Assembly: GCA_964503885.1 (NCBI GenBank)
Contig: CAZDCD010000002.1
Location: forward strand, 124,001 to 188,000
DNA from: CAZDCD01 sp964503885
Lineage (GTDB): Bacteria; Bacteroidota; Bacteroidia; Bacteroidales; UBA10428
Length of the DNA stretch: 64,000 bases
Direction: 5' to 3'
Below the pieces are notes generated by a model. That model was not told the origin of the DNA. It was given only the letters and a program-made list of their open reading frames with translations, and searched no databases. Shown here one piece after another: positions 52,367-61,506 of this stretch; position 1 is the first letter of the stretch, and each line of letters opens with the position of its first letter. Position numbers and translations under genes: made by a program.

Positions 52367-54394
52367 ATGGATAACCTGTTTCCTAAAATAGTGGAGAACG
52401 ATCCCTGGCTTAAGCCATATTCCGGGATTATTCAGCGATGGCATGACAGACTTCTTAAAAAAGAAAAAGAATTGCTACGGCAATCCCAAACGCTTTCTGA
52501 TTTTGCCGGAGGGTACTTATTTTTCGGACTGCACCGAACTTCTGAAGGCTGGGTATTTCGTGAATGGGCGCCTAATGCCACAAAAATAATTCTTGTAGGC
52601 GAGTTCAGCAACTGGCAGGAAGATACCATGTATGAACTTACCCGCATACCTTATAATCAATGGGAAATCAAATTACCGCCCGATGCATTGAAGCATGGAC
52701 AATTATACAAGTTATTGGTTTACTGGAACGGCGGCAATGGATACCGCATACCCTCATACGCAAAAAGAGTGGTGCAGCATGAAGAAACAAAGGTTTTCGA
52801 TGCGCAGATATGGCAACCCGGGCCTGATTTTCAGTGGAAGCACAAAGGACCCGATATGCGGAATATTCCCCCGCTGATCTATGAAACGCATGTGGGTATG
52901 GCTACCGAGGCTGAAAAAGTAGGTACGTTCACTGAATTCAGGGAACAGGTATTGCCAAGGATTGCCCGAGCCGGATATAATACCATCCAACTGATGGCCA
53001 TTCAGGAACATCCGTATTACGGTTCTTTCGGTTATCATGTCTCCAATTTTTTTGCGGTTTCTTCACGGTTCGGAACTCCCGAAGACCTGAAGAGTCTCAT
53101 TGATGAAGCGCACGGATTGGGCATTGCCGTGATCATGGATTTGGTCCATTCCCATTCTGTGAAGAATGAAAATGAAGGTCTTGCTCTTTTTGACGGTTCA
53201 CCTTTTCAGTACTTTCATTCCGGTCCCCGCAGGGAGCATGTTGCCTGGGATTCTCTCTGCTTTGATTATGGCAAGAACGAAGTCATTCATTTCCTGCTCT
53301 CCAACTGTAAATTCTGGCTCGATGAATACCGGTTCGACGGATTCAGGTTCGACGGGGTTACGAGCATGCTTTATTATGATCACGGTCTTTCCAGAAATTT
53401 CACCAGCTATGATATGTATTTCGGCGGAGGTCAGGATGAAGATGCCATTACCTATTTCGCGCTCGCCAACATGCTTATCCACCAGGTAAACCCCGGCTCT
53501 ATGACCATTGCCGAAGAGATGAGCGGTATGCCGGGACTGGCTGAACCGGTTGATAGTTGCGGAATGGGATTTGACTATCGTCTTGCCATGGGCATACCCG
53601 ATTACTGGATCAAGATTATCAAAGAAGTTCCTGATGAAAAATGGGATGTAAGTGCTATTTATCGTGAACTTACAAGTAAAAGGAACGATGAAAAAACCGT
53701 GGGGTATTCCGAATCGCATGACCAGGCTCTGGTAGGTGATAAGACAATAATTTTCAGACTTATCGACAAAGAGATGTACTGGTCAATGAACAAAGATTCC
53801 CAGAACCTGATCATTGATCGCGGAATTGCTTTGCACAAGATGATCAGGTTGATTACCCTCGCTACTTCCGGAGGAGGATACCTGAATTTTATGGGAAATG
53901 AATTCGGGCATCCCGAATGGATCGATTTCCCCAGGGAGGGAAACAACTGGTCGTTCAAGTATGCACGCAGGCAATGGAGGCTTGTGGATGACAAAAACCT
54001 GAAATACCACTTTCTGGCCGATTTCGACAAAGCCATGATTGATCTGGTCAGGAACATGGAGGTATTAATCCAACCCTATTGTTACCTCTGGCTAAGTAAT
54101 ACAGGTGATCAGGTGCTTGCCTTCGAACGTAAGGAACACCTTTTTGTATTCAATTTCAACCCGTCGAAATCATTTACCGATTACGGCATCGTGGTGAATC
54201 CGGGGAAATATAAAATAGTGCTAAATACCGATTCACCGGTTTTCGGAGGGTTTGGCCTGATCGATGAATCATTGACCTATTTTGCTGCCAAGACGGGGAA
54301 GCTCTCCTCCCAGAACCAGCTTAAATTATACCTGCCAAGCCGCTGTGCTTTGGTCCTGGAAAAACTCCCGTCGCCTTCAGTTTACGAAGTTTAA
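52367..54394 (+). CDS. glgB: 1,4-alpha-glucan branching enzyme (GH13)
   Basis: 675 residues. The enzyme introduces alpha-1,6 branches into glycogen. A CBM48-like N-terminal domain (FREWAPNATKIILVGEFSNW) precedes the GH13 barrel. Catalytic residues are seen at Asp329 (FDGFRFDGVTSM), Glu383 (MTIAEEMSGMPG) and Asp452 (YSESHDQALVG). The sequence resembles the eukaryotic-like GH13_8 branch rather than the E. coli type: no extra N-terminal module and phrases such as YGSFGYHVSNFFA. It converges on the synthase-phosphorylase fusion, 74 bases away. Confidence 0.95.
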   Translation: MDNLFPKIVENDPWLKPYSGIIQRWHDRLLKKEKELLRQSQTLSDFAGGYLFFGLHRTSEGWVFREWAPNATKIILVGEFSNWQEDTMYELTRIPYNQWEIKLPPDALKHGQLYKLLVYWNGGNGYRIPSYAKRVVQHEETKVFDAQIWQPGPDFQWKHKGPDMRNIPPLIYETHVGMATEAEKVGTFTEFREQVLPRIARAGYNTIQLMAIQEHPYYGSFGYHVSNFFAVSSRFGTPEDLKSLIDEAHGLGIAVIMDLVHSHSVKNENEGLALFDGSPFQYFHSGPRREHVAWDSLCFDYGKNEVIHFLLSNCKFWLDEYRFDGFRFDGVTSMLYYDHGLSRNFTSYDMYFGGGQDEDAITYFALANMLIHQVNPGSMTIAEEMSGMPGLAEPVDSCGMGFDYRLAMGIPDYWIKIIKEVPDEKWDVSAIYRELTSKRNDEKTVGYSESHDQALVGDKTIIFRLIDKEMYWSMNKDSQNLIIDRGIALHKMIRLITLATSGGGYLNFMGNEFGHPEWIDFPREGNNWSFKYARRQWRLVDDKNLKYHFLADFDKAMIDLVRNMEVLIQPYCYLWLSNTGDQVLAFERKEHLFVFNFNPSKSFTDYGIVVNPGKYKIVLNTDSPVFGGFGLIDESLTYFAAKTGKLSSQNQLKLYLPSRCALVLEKLPSPSVYEV

Positions 54395-54468
54395 GCCGGC
54401 GACAACTTCTCCTTTCTGCGATATGTCCTGGACTGATCATGGAAAGGTTAAGGCTCCATATTTTGCTG

Positions 54469-57400
54469 CTATATCCATTTCAGTATGGCGAGATCCTGCT
54501 TATGGGGCAGAAATTCGTGTTTCGGAAAAATCCGTATTCCGTAGTTGAACGTTCCAGGTTGACCGATAGTAACATTCAGCCTGTAGAATGCCCTGTCGAC
54601 TTCATATTTTTCGAGTTCAAACCCAAACGTACCTACCAGCTTTTCTCCGTCTTCGGTCAGGATCAGCTCTACGCCTACATGCTGGGGAGACAATTCATTA
54701 AGATCCAGAACCACTTCGCCCGAATACGACCGTCCAACCTGGAATTCATCCGGTTTTTCGTTAAACATGTTTATTTCAATAACCTGGATGTTTTTCCAGG
54801 ATCTGATGATCCGTTTCTTCCATGATGAAATTTCCTTGGCTTTTTCATAATCATTCTCCCTGATTTCAGCTGAACGCTTCCTGAGTTTTGAGTAGAACCT
54901 GTTCTGGTAATCGTTCATCATTCTCCGTGTGGTGAATTTGGATGCAATTTTTGCAATGGAATTCTTCATGGTAGTGACCCATTCCCCTGGAATCCCTTCC
55001 TTTGAGCGGTCATAGAACATTGGAATGATCTCCTGTTCAAAAATGGTGTATATGATCTCTGCATCAAGGTCATCCTGATACCCCTGATCCTGGTAAGTTC
55101 GTTTGTTTGTCAGGGCCCATCCTGCATCGGGCTGATAGCCTTCGACCCACCATCCATCCAACACGCTGAAGTGAATGGTTCCGTTCATCACAGCCTTTTC
55201 GCCGCTGGTTCCCGAAGCTTCGAGCGGACGGGTTGGGGTATTCAGCCAGATATCGGCGCCTTGTACCAGCAATTTGGCGAGGTTCATGTCGTAATTCTGG
55301 AGAAAAAGAATCTTTCCAAGAAATTCCGGAAGTTTGGATTTCTCGAAGATCATTTTTATCAGATCCTGCCCGGCTTTATCATGCGGGTGTGCTTTCCCGG
55401 CAAATATTATCTGAACGGGTTTATCCGGAATATTGAGCAGTTTTGCAAGGCGGTCGGGATTACGGAACAACAGATGTGCCCTTTTATATGTGGCAAATCT
55501 CCTTGCAAAAACAATGGTCAGTGCTTTTTCCGAAAGTTGGTTGTTGATGGCTATGATTTGCTTCGGATCTTCATGCCGTTTGATCCAGTTGTCTTTAAAC
55601 CGGTCGCGTATGGCATTAATCAGTTTTGATCTCAACTCTTCCTTGGTATCCCAGATCTCTGAATCGGGCACGTTATATATTTTGAGCCAGTGCTCCTGGT
55701 TAAGAAGTTCATCCAGAAATGCATTGCCGAAGTATTTGTTGTAGATTTTTTTCCAGCTTTCTGCAGTCCATGTTGCAAAATGAACCCCGTTGGTTACATA
55801 ACCCACATGCAATTCTTCAGGAAGGTATCCGGGCCAGAGTTTGACAAACATCTCCCTGGTAACTGCACCGTGAAGCATGCTTACACCGTTGATCTCCTGA
55901 GCCAGATGTGCTGCGAGGTAGCTCATATTGAATTTTTCTGTCCAGCTGTTAGGGTTTGACCGGCCCAGAGCCATCAGTTCATCCCAGGTAATCTTCAGCC
56001 TGTCGGGATAGTGGCCGATGTATTTCCGCAACAGGTCTTCTTCAAACTCATCATGACCTGCAGGTACGGGAGTATGCGTGGTAAACAGGGTGGATGCCCG
56101 CACGATTTCCCTTGCTTCGGCAAAAGTCAGCTTATCCTGCTGAATAAGTTTTCGCATCCGTTCAAGGCTGATGAATGCGCTGTGACCTTCATTGCTGTGA
56201 AACAGCTCAGGCTGAATACCGAGCTGTTCCAGTGCTCTTACACCACCGATACCCAGCAGAAGTTCCTGTTTCAGCCTGTTTTCCAAGTCGCCGCCATACA
56301 GGTGATGAGATACCGCACGGTCTTCCGTAGAATTCATTTCAAGGTCGGTATCGAGCAGGAACAGCTTTATCCTGCCGACATCAACCTGCCAGATCCGGGC
56401 ATGCATGACCCGGCCCGGAAACATAATGCTTACCGTTGAAAATTCATGATCCTCATTCCTTACCGGCTTAATAGGCAATTTTGAAAAATGCTGGTAATCG
56501 TAAAAAGCCTGTTGTTCTCCCTTGGTCGTTAAAACCTGTGAAAAATATCCATACCTGTACAGCAGCCCGACACCAACAATATCTGTTCTGGTATCACTGG
56601 CTTCTTTGAGAAAATCGCCAGCCAGAATACCCAGTCCTCCGGAATAGATTTTAAGAGAGCTGTGCAAACCGTATTCCATGCTGAAATATCCTATTTTCAA
56701 GGAGTCCTTGTCAGGTTTTACCGAGACATATGCTTTATACCTGTCGTAAACACGCTGAATGCTTGCCACGTATTCTTCATTCCTGCTGAGTTCCTTCAGC
56801 CTCTCATAGTCTACCTGTTCGAAAAGGATCATCGGGTTGGCATCGCTCTCTTTCCATGTCTGCGGGTCGATGGTTTCAAACAAGGCCTGGGCTTCGTCAT
56901 CCCACGACCACCACAGATTCTGAGAGAGCTCCTCGAGCTGCTGCAACTTTTGGGGAAGCTTCGATTTCACAATAATACGTTTCCACTGCGGCTCGTTGGT
57001 CTGCTCCAGTATCTCCTCATGAACCTGTTCAGCCTGTTTTTCTTCTATTTTCACAAAATGATCTACCCTTTTGTCCGATTTGAGAAGTGCAATGGAATAG
57101 GCTTCTTTATAGTTTAATATCAAGGTTTTCCATAATGCAGTGCGTGAGATTTCAAGTGCATTCTCCCTCGCTTTGTTCATCTGATCATGGTCAAGGCTAA
57201 AATACTTGTTAGCAGCCTTTACAATACCGGCAATTACTTCGTCATCGTTGTCGTCATTGCGGTCGATTACGGTGATGCCGTCACACGATTTAATGCATTC
57301 TTCCTGCGCCCATTTTCCGAAACCTGCAAGTGTGGTCGTAACTGTGGGTACTGAAAAGGCGAGGCTTTCAAGCGGTGTGTATCCCCATGGTTCATAATAT

Positions 57401-58704
57401 GAAGTGAATATCGTCACATCCATACCGATGAGGATATCATAATAAGGAATATTGAATATACCGTCCTTGCCATTGAGGTATGAGGGCACGTAAATCACTT
57501 TGACCTTATCTGCAGGGTCGTTTTTTAAACCCGCCATTTTAATCCTGTTAAGGATCGGGTCCCATTCGGGATCGTGCAGGTTATGCGTAAGAAACTTAGA
57601 ACCTGAGATCAGATCGGATTCCTTCATGATCTTAGCCAGAAGATCTTTTCTTGCACCGTAATGATTGGCAGGGATCAGGAGATATGCTATGATATCCCTG
57701 TCGGAACTATTGGTTTTATTCAGTTCACCCAGCGAATCGATAAAGAGATCGATACCTTTGTTCTTAAACTCGTATCTTCCGCTCGTAGCCATGAAAAACG
57801 AATCGCTGCCTACATTTTTACCCAGCAGTTGTGAGGCAATATCAGCCAGCTTCTGCCTGGCTGCTATCCGTTTCTCATTGAATTTCTCACCCTGGGGAAC
57901 GAATGTATCTTCAAAACCGTTTGGAGTCACCAGGTCGACACTACGCTTCAGGAACTGACTGCATTCCCGGGCAGTGATCTCACTTACCGTGGTAAAAGCA
58001 TCGGCATATTGTGCAGCAAGCTTTTCGAGCGAGTGTTTTGAAACAATATTGAATTCCTTGGCTATTTCTTCTTCGTTGTATGTATTCAGGTTTTTGTATA
58101 ACTGCCTGTTGTTTGCGGCAAGACACCTGCCCATAACGGTAGCATGTGTGGTAAATACATTCGCTACCTGAGGGAACCTGTTTTTCAGATAAAGAATAGC
58201 AGCCCCGGTCATCCATTCATGAAATTGTGCAACGATCTTATCTGTGCTTGAGAGGTTAAACATGATGAAACTTTCGATGACCTTCCCGACGGTGTAGCCA
58301 AATAAAGCAGGTTCGATATAATCCCATTGTCCCGATATAGAATCAAGCTTGTAACTCTCCCATAGTTCGGCAAAAATCTTATCTTTCTGGTTGATCATCT
58401 GGGTAAAATCAACAAGAAAGGCAATAGGGTACCCGCTGATATTCCATCTTCCGATCTTGATTCTCAGTCCTTCGGCTTCAGCATGACTTTTCCATGCAGA
58501 ATAAAGCTGATTATCCTCCATGAATTCAGGATTTCCGCCCTCATCACGAATAACATCAGGTCCGATAACAATATAATTGTTTTGGAGTTCTTTGGTTAGT
58601 GTAATTGCTTTTGTAGCTATAACGGTATGAATTCCGCCGACCTTGTTGCACACTTCCCAGCTTACCTCAAATAAATAGTCAGGTTTAACTACACTTTTAG
58701 CCAT
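54469..58704 (-). CDS. Fusion of eukaryotic-type glycogen synthase (GT3) and alpha-glucan phosphorylase (GT35)
   Basis: 1411 residues in one unbroken frame. Residues 1 to about 555 are a GT3 glycogen synthase, as in fungi and animals: FEVSWEVCNKVGGIHTVIAT, VFTTHATVMGR, and FTSYYEPWGYTPLESLAF. From about 583 a DUF3417 segment (LEELSQNLWWSWDDEAQALF) opens a short-type alpha-glucan phosphorylase, with GYFSMEYGLHSSLKIYSGGL, LFTTHTPVPAGHDEF, VTNGVHFATW, and the pyridoxal phosphate lysine near 1170 in EASGTSGEKAVMNG. About 100 extra residues end the protein. It is the last gene of the four-gene glucan operon, 66 bases after GH57. Confidence 0.93.
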   Translation of the reverse strand: MAKSVVKPDYLFEVSWEVCNKVGGIHTVIATKAITLTKELQNNYIVIGPDVIRDEGGNPEFMEDNQLYSAWKSHAEAEGLRIKIGRWNISGYPIAFLVDFTQMINQKDKIFAELWESYKLDSISGQWDYIEPALFGYTVGKVIESFIMFNLSSTDKIVAQFHEWMTGAAILYLKNRFPQVANVFTTHATVMGRCLAANNRQLYKNLNTYNEEEIAKEFNIVSKHSLEKLAAQYADAFTTVSEITARECSQFLKRSVDLVTPNGFEDTFVPQGEKFNEKRIAARQKLADIASQLLGKNVGSDSFFMATSGRYEFKNKGIDLFIDSLGELNKTNSSDRDIIAYLLIPANHYGARKDLLAKIMKESDLISGSKFLTHNLHDPEWDPILNRIKMAGLKNDPADKVKVIYVPSYLNGKDGIFNIPYYDILIGMDVTIFTSYYEPWGYTPLESLAFSVPTVTTTLAGFGKWAQEECIKSCDGITVIDRNDDNDDEVIAGIVKAANKYFSLDHDQMNKARENALEISRTALWKTLILNYKEAYSIALLKSDKRVDHFVKIEEKQAEQVHEEILEQTNEPQWKRIIVKSKLPQKLQQLEELSQNLWWSWDDEAQALFETIDPQTWKESDANPMILFEQVDYERLKELSRNEEYVASIQRVYDRYKAYVSVKPDKDSLKIGYFSMEYGLHSSLKIYSGGLGILAGDFLKEASDTRTDIVGVGLLYRYGYFSQVLTTKGEQQAFYDYQHFSKLPIKPVRNEDHEFSTVSIMFPGRVMHARIWQVDVGRIKLFLLDTDLEMNSTEDRAVSHHLYGGDLENRLKQELLLGIGGVRALEQLGIQPELFHSNEGHSAFISLERMRKLIQQDKLTFAEAREIVRASTLFTTHTPVPAGHDEFEEDLLRKYIGHYPDRLKITWDELMALGRSNPNSWTEKFNMSYLAAHLAQEINGVSMLHGAVTREMFVKLWPGYLPEELHVGYVTNGVHFATWTAESWKKIYNKYFGNAFLDELLNQEHWLKIYNVPDSEIWDTKEELRSKLINAIRDRFKDNWIKRHEDPKQIIAINNQLSEKALTIVFARRFATYKRAHLLFRNPDRLAKLLNIPDKPVQIIFAGKAHPHDKAGQDLIKMIFEKSKLPEFLGKILFLQNYDMNLAKLLVQGADIWLNTPTRPLEASGTSGEKAVMNGTIHFSVLDGWWVEGYQPDAGWALTNKRTYQDQGYQDDLDAEIIYTIFEQEIIPMFYDRSKEGIPGEWVTTMKNSIAKIASKFTTRRMMNDYQNRFYSKLRKRSAEIRENDYEKAKEISSWKKRIIRSWKNIQVIEINMFNEKPDEFQVGRSYSGEVVLDLNELSPQHVGVELILTEDGEKLVGTFGFELEKYEVDRAFYRLNVTIGQPGTFNYGIRIFPKHEFLPHKQDLAILKWI

Positions 58705-58770
58705 ACTGCTTGTATTCTTTTAGATTTCGGATAAATAGTTCAATTCACTTTCAAAGCGTTACGATTAGAC

Positions 58771-60177
58771 TTAGGTTTTCACACGGTTATTTTTTTTTGG
58801 TTGCGGTTTTTTCGCAACAGACTTTTTAACCGTCTTTGTGGTTTTGGATGCTGCTGAAACGGGTTTGGATTTTGTTGTTGTTTTTTGAGATGTTCGTTTT
58901 TTCAGTGCTGATTCATACTTGCCGATGAGCTGGTTTTTTTCTTCCAGCATTGTATTCAGGGTTGATATCTGATGGTCTTTGTCTGTCTTAGGTACAGATG
59001 CATTCAACCTGAGAATAAAATCGCTCAGCACATTCATGTAATTGATGTAGGCGTCATATGGAGATTCATAAGGATTGAAATAAGCATGCACTTCACCGTC
59101 TGAAAAAAATTTGGTGCACATATAGTAAAAATGATCGCTTGCCTGCAGGTATCTCCAGTCTTTGCAGATTTTCGGATCGTTGCATTTCTGCATCCTGTCA
59201 GCCAGTGAATAAAGCTTATTGAAGGCATCATCCTGCAGCTCATTACCCAGCCATGCGGTAAGGTCTCTTTCTTCATCGGCCCAGGATATCGGATGCCTGA
59301 CGGTTATCGGGGCTACCGGCTGAAGTTTCCCGGCAATAACCGAAGGTTTGTTGAATGTATAATCGGAGTATTTGAACACCGATTTTGGCAGCGTTTCTAA
59401 AAAATCAAATATACCGGTATCCATCCATTGATGTTCCCCGAAAGTCTCGTAATCCATAAAAAGATTTACCACCTCCTCCTTCTTTTCAAGTTTATTGAGC
59501 CATCCCACATATTTTTCGGCTGTGAGCGGATATTCCGACCAACCTTTGTTTGAAAACCGGAATGCAATATCATCGCTGAGTTTAAAATTCTTGAGCAAAA
59601 CTTTAAGTCTTGGATTTATAGCGTTATAATACAGATAGTTCGGGCTCTTCCAACCGAGTACATGCTTGGCACCCTCAGTCAGCATGGCTTTAAATCCGAG
59701 ATCGGCTACCATAGCTCCGATCTCATCAGAATAAATAAGTTCGGTATTCCTGAAAACAGTTGGCTTCTGACCAAAAAGTTCGTGTATGCTTTTTGAATGA
59801 TCATATACCTGTTTTTCGAATTCAGTCTTGTCTTTAAGCGAAACCAGAGAGTGAGAATACGTCTCGGCTAAAAATTCAACACATCCGGTTTTTGCAAGTT
59901 TCTGAAAACTATTGATGACTTCCGGTGCATAAAGTTTGAACTGGTCGAGTGCCAGTCCTGTAATAGAAAAAGACACATTGAACTGGCATCCGTATTCTTT
60001 GATGATCCGCAACAAGACATTATTTGCCGGAAGATAACACGAATCGGCTACTTTTCGCATGATCGATTCATTCATATAATCATCGTAATAGTAATGGTCT
60101 GCCCCAATATCAAAAAAACGGTATCTCTTAAACCTGAAAGGCTGATGTACCTGGAAATATAAGCAAATGTTCCTCAT
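58771..60177 (-). CDS. GH57 family glycosidase with lysine-rich C-terminal tail
   Basis: 468 residues. GH57 enzymes hydrolyse or transfer alpha-1,4-glucans. The five family regions can be followed: YFQVHQPFRF, CVEFLAETYSHSL, FRNTELIY (putative nucleophile Glu), FMDYETFGEH (putative acid Asp) and the late ASDHFYYMCTKF. After a short coiled-coil-like stretch (ISTLNTMLEEKNQLIGKYE), residues 426-468 form a tail with 16 Lys/Arg in 43 positions and no acidic residue. The protein has no signal peptide, so it acts on cytoplasmic glucan. It lies 23 bases after the GT4 gene. Confidence 0.9.
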   Translation of the reverse strand: MRNICLYFQVHQPFRFKRYRFFDIGADHYYYDDYMNESIMRKVADSCYLPANNVLLRIIKEYGCQFNVSFSITGLALDQFKLYAPEVINSFQKLAKTGCVEFLAETYSHSLVSLKDKTEFEKQVYDHSKSIHELFGQKPTVFRNTELIYSDEIGAMVADLGFKAMLTEGAKHVLGWKSPNYLYYNAINPRLKVLLKNFKLSDDIAFRFSNKGWSEYPLTAEKYVGWLNKLEKKEEVVNLFMDYETFGEHQWMDTGIFDFLETLPKSVFKYSDYTFNKPSVIAGKLQPVAPITVRHPISWADEERDLTAWLGNELQDDAFNKLYSLADRMQKCNDPKICKDWRYLQASDHFYYMCTKFFSDGEVHAYFNPYESPYDAYINYMNVLSDFILRLNASVPKTDKDHQISTLNTMLEEKNQLIGKYESALKKRTSQKTTTKSKPVSAASKTTKTVKKSVAKKPQPKKNNRVKT

Positions 60178-60200
60178 TGCGTTGATGAATTGAATTTATA

Positions 60201-61484
60201 CTAAACCACTGACTGATAAAGTTCTATTACTTTATGAGCTGTATTTTCCCATTTTAGATTATCTACCTCTTCCCTGGCATATTTACTGAACATTTTAGGA
60301 AGGCCTTCGTATTGGAGGATTCCATAAATGGCATCGGCCATTGCATGGATATCCCAGAAATCAACTTTTATAGCATGCTTCAGAATTTCCGATACTCCCG
60401 ATTGCCGTGAAATGATCACCGGAACATTTGACTGCAATGCTTCAAGGGGAGATATACCAAAAGGTTCCGAAATAGAGGGCATTACATACACATCACTCAG
60501 ATGAAACATCTGGTACACATCATCACCCCTCAGGAATCCGGTAAAATGAAATTTCTCTCCAATCCTGAGGGAGGCTACACGGGCGATCATCCGGTTGAGC
60601 ATATCTCCGCTCCCGGCCATTACAAACCTCACCTTATCCATCCGCTGCAAAACCTGGTAAGCCGATTCGATAAAATATTCAGGACCTTTCTGCAATGTTA
60701 CACGACCCAGAAAGGTAACAATCTTTTCGTGGATCCCTTTATCTATGGTCACTTCGTCTTTTCTGACCATTGGTTCCACGGCATTATAGATGGTGGTAAT
60801 CTTATCGGGATCGATGCCGTATTTTTCAATCACAATATTTCTGGTGAGGTTGCTCACAGTAATGATCCTATCGGCCACCTCCATACCTCTTTTCTCGATC
60901 TCATAGACTGCAGGATTTACGCTGCCTCCGCTTCGGTCAAAATCGGTTGCATGAACATGGATGATCAGCGGTTTTCCGGAAACAAATTTGGCAGCAATCC
61001 CGGCCGGGTATGTAAGCCAGTCGTGTGCATGGATCACATCGAAGTCGTAGTTCACGCCGATTATCGAGGCGACCGCGGCATAGTTGGCTATTTCCTGGAA
61101 CAGGTTTTCACCATATCCACCTGAGAATGATAACTTTCCTGAGAAGGAGGTATGGATAAACTTCCGCTTACGGAGTTTGGCTTTTTTCACCAGTTTTTCA
61201 TATTCTTCGGGAGTGGTATATGGAGTTAGGTACGAATCAACCTCTATAAAATTTATACTTTTAAAAAACTCTTTATAATCAACCGTTCTGTCGCTTATTT
61301 CTACCTGTCCGGCGTCAATAATCCTCAGCCTGCTCTGATCCTCGTCACCATAAGCTTTGGGAACCACAAACAGGATATCGATACCACCGATGCTGTTAAG
61401 TCCCCTGGTCAGACCATGGCTTGCTGTTCCCAGACCGCCTGAAATGTGGGGAGGAAATTCCCAACCGAACATTAAAACTCTCAT
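60201..61484 (-). CDS. GT4 family glycosyltransferase in the glycogen operon
   Basis: 427 residues, GT-B fold. The N-terminus MRVLMFGWEFPPHISGGLG carries the glucan-synthase-like glycine loop, VIHAHDWLTYPAGIAAK is typical of glycogen-synthase-like GT4/GT5 enzymes, and the EX7E nucleotide-sugar motif is EPFGISPLE. It may extend or prime a glucan chain in the same pathway; the donor and acceptor are unproven. Gaps to its operon neighbours are 22 and 23 bases. Confidence 0.9.
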   Translation of the reverse strand: MRVLMFGWEFPPHISGGLGTASHGLTRGLNSIGGIDILFVVPKAYGDEDQSRLRIIDAGQVEISDRTVDYKEFFKSINFIEVDSYLTPYTTPEEYEKLVKKAKLRKRKFIHTSFSGKLSFSGGYGENLFQEIANYAAVASIIGVNYDFDVIHAHDWLTYPAGIAAKFVSGKPLIIHVHATDFDRSGGSVNPAVYEIEKRGMEVADRIITVSNLTRNIVIEKYGIDPDKITTIYNAVEPMVRKDEVTIDKGIHEKIVTFLGRVTLQKGPEYFIESAYQVLQRMDKVRFVMAGSGDMLNRMIARVASLRIGEKFHFTGFLRGDDVYQMFHLSDVYVMPSISEPFGISPLEALQSNVPVIISRQSGVSEILKHAIKVDFWDIHAMADAIYGILQYEGLPKMFSKYAREEVDNLKWENTAHKVIELYQSVV

Positions 61485-61506
61485 AGATTAAAAGTATTCA
61501 TATTTT

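Noticed and set aside
60501..61124. 207-codon frame antisense to the GT4 gene
   Set aside because: Shadow of a well-supported glycosyltransferase; no motif or start signal of its own.
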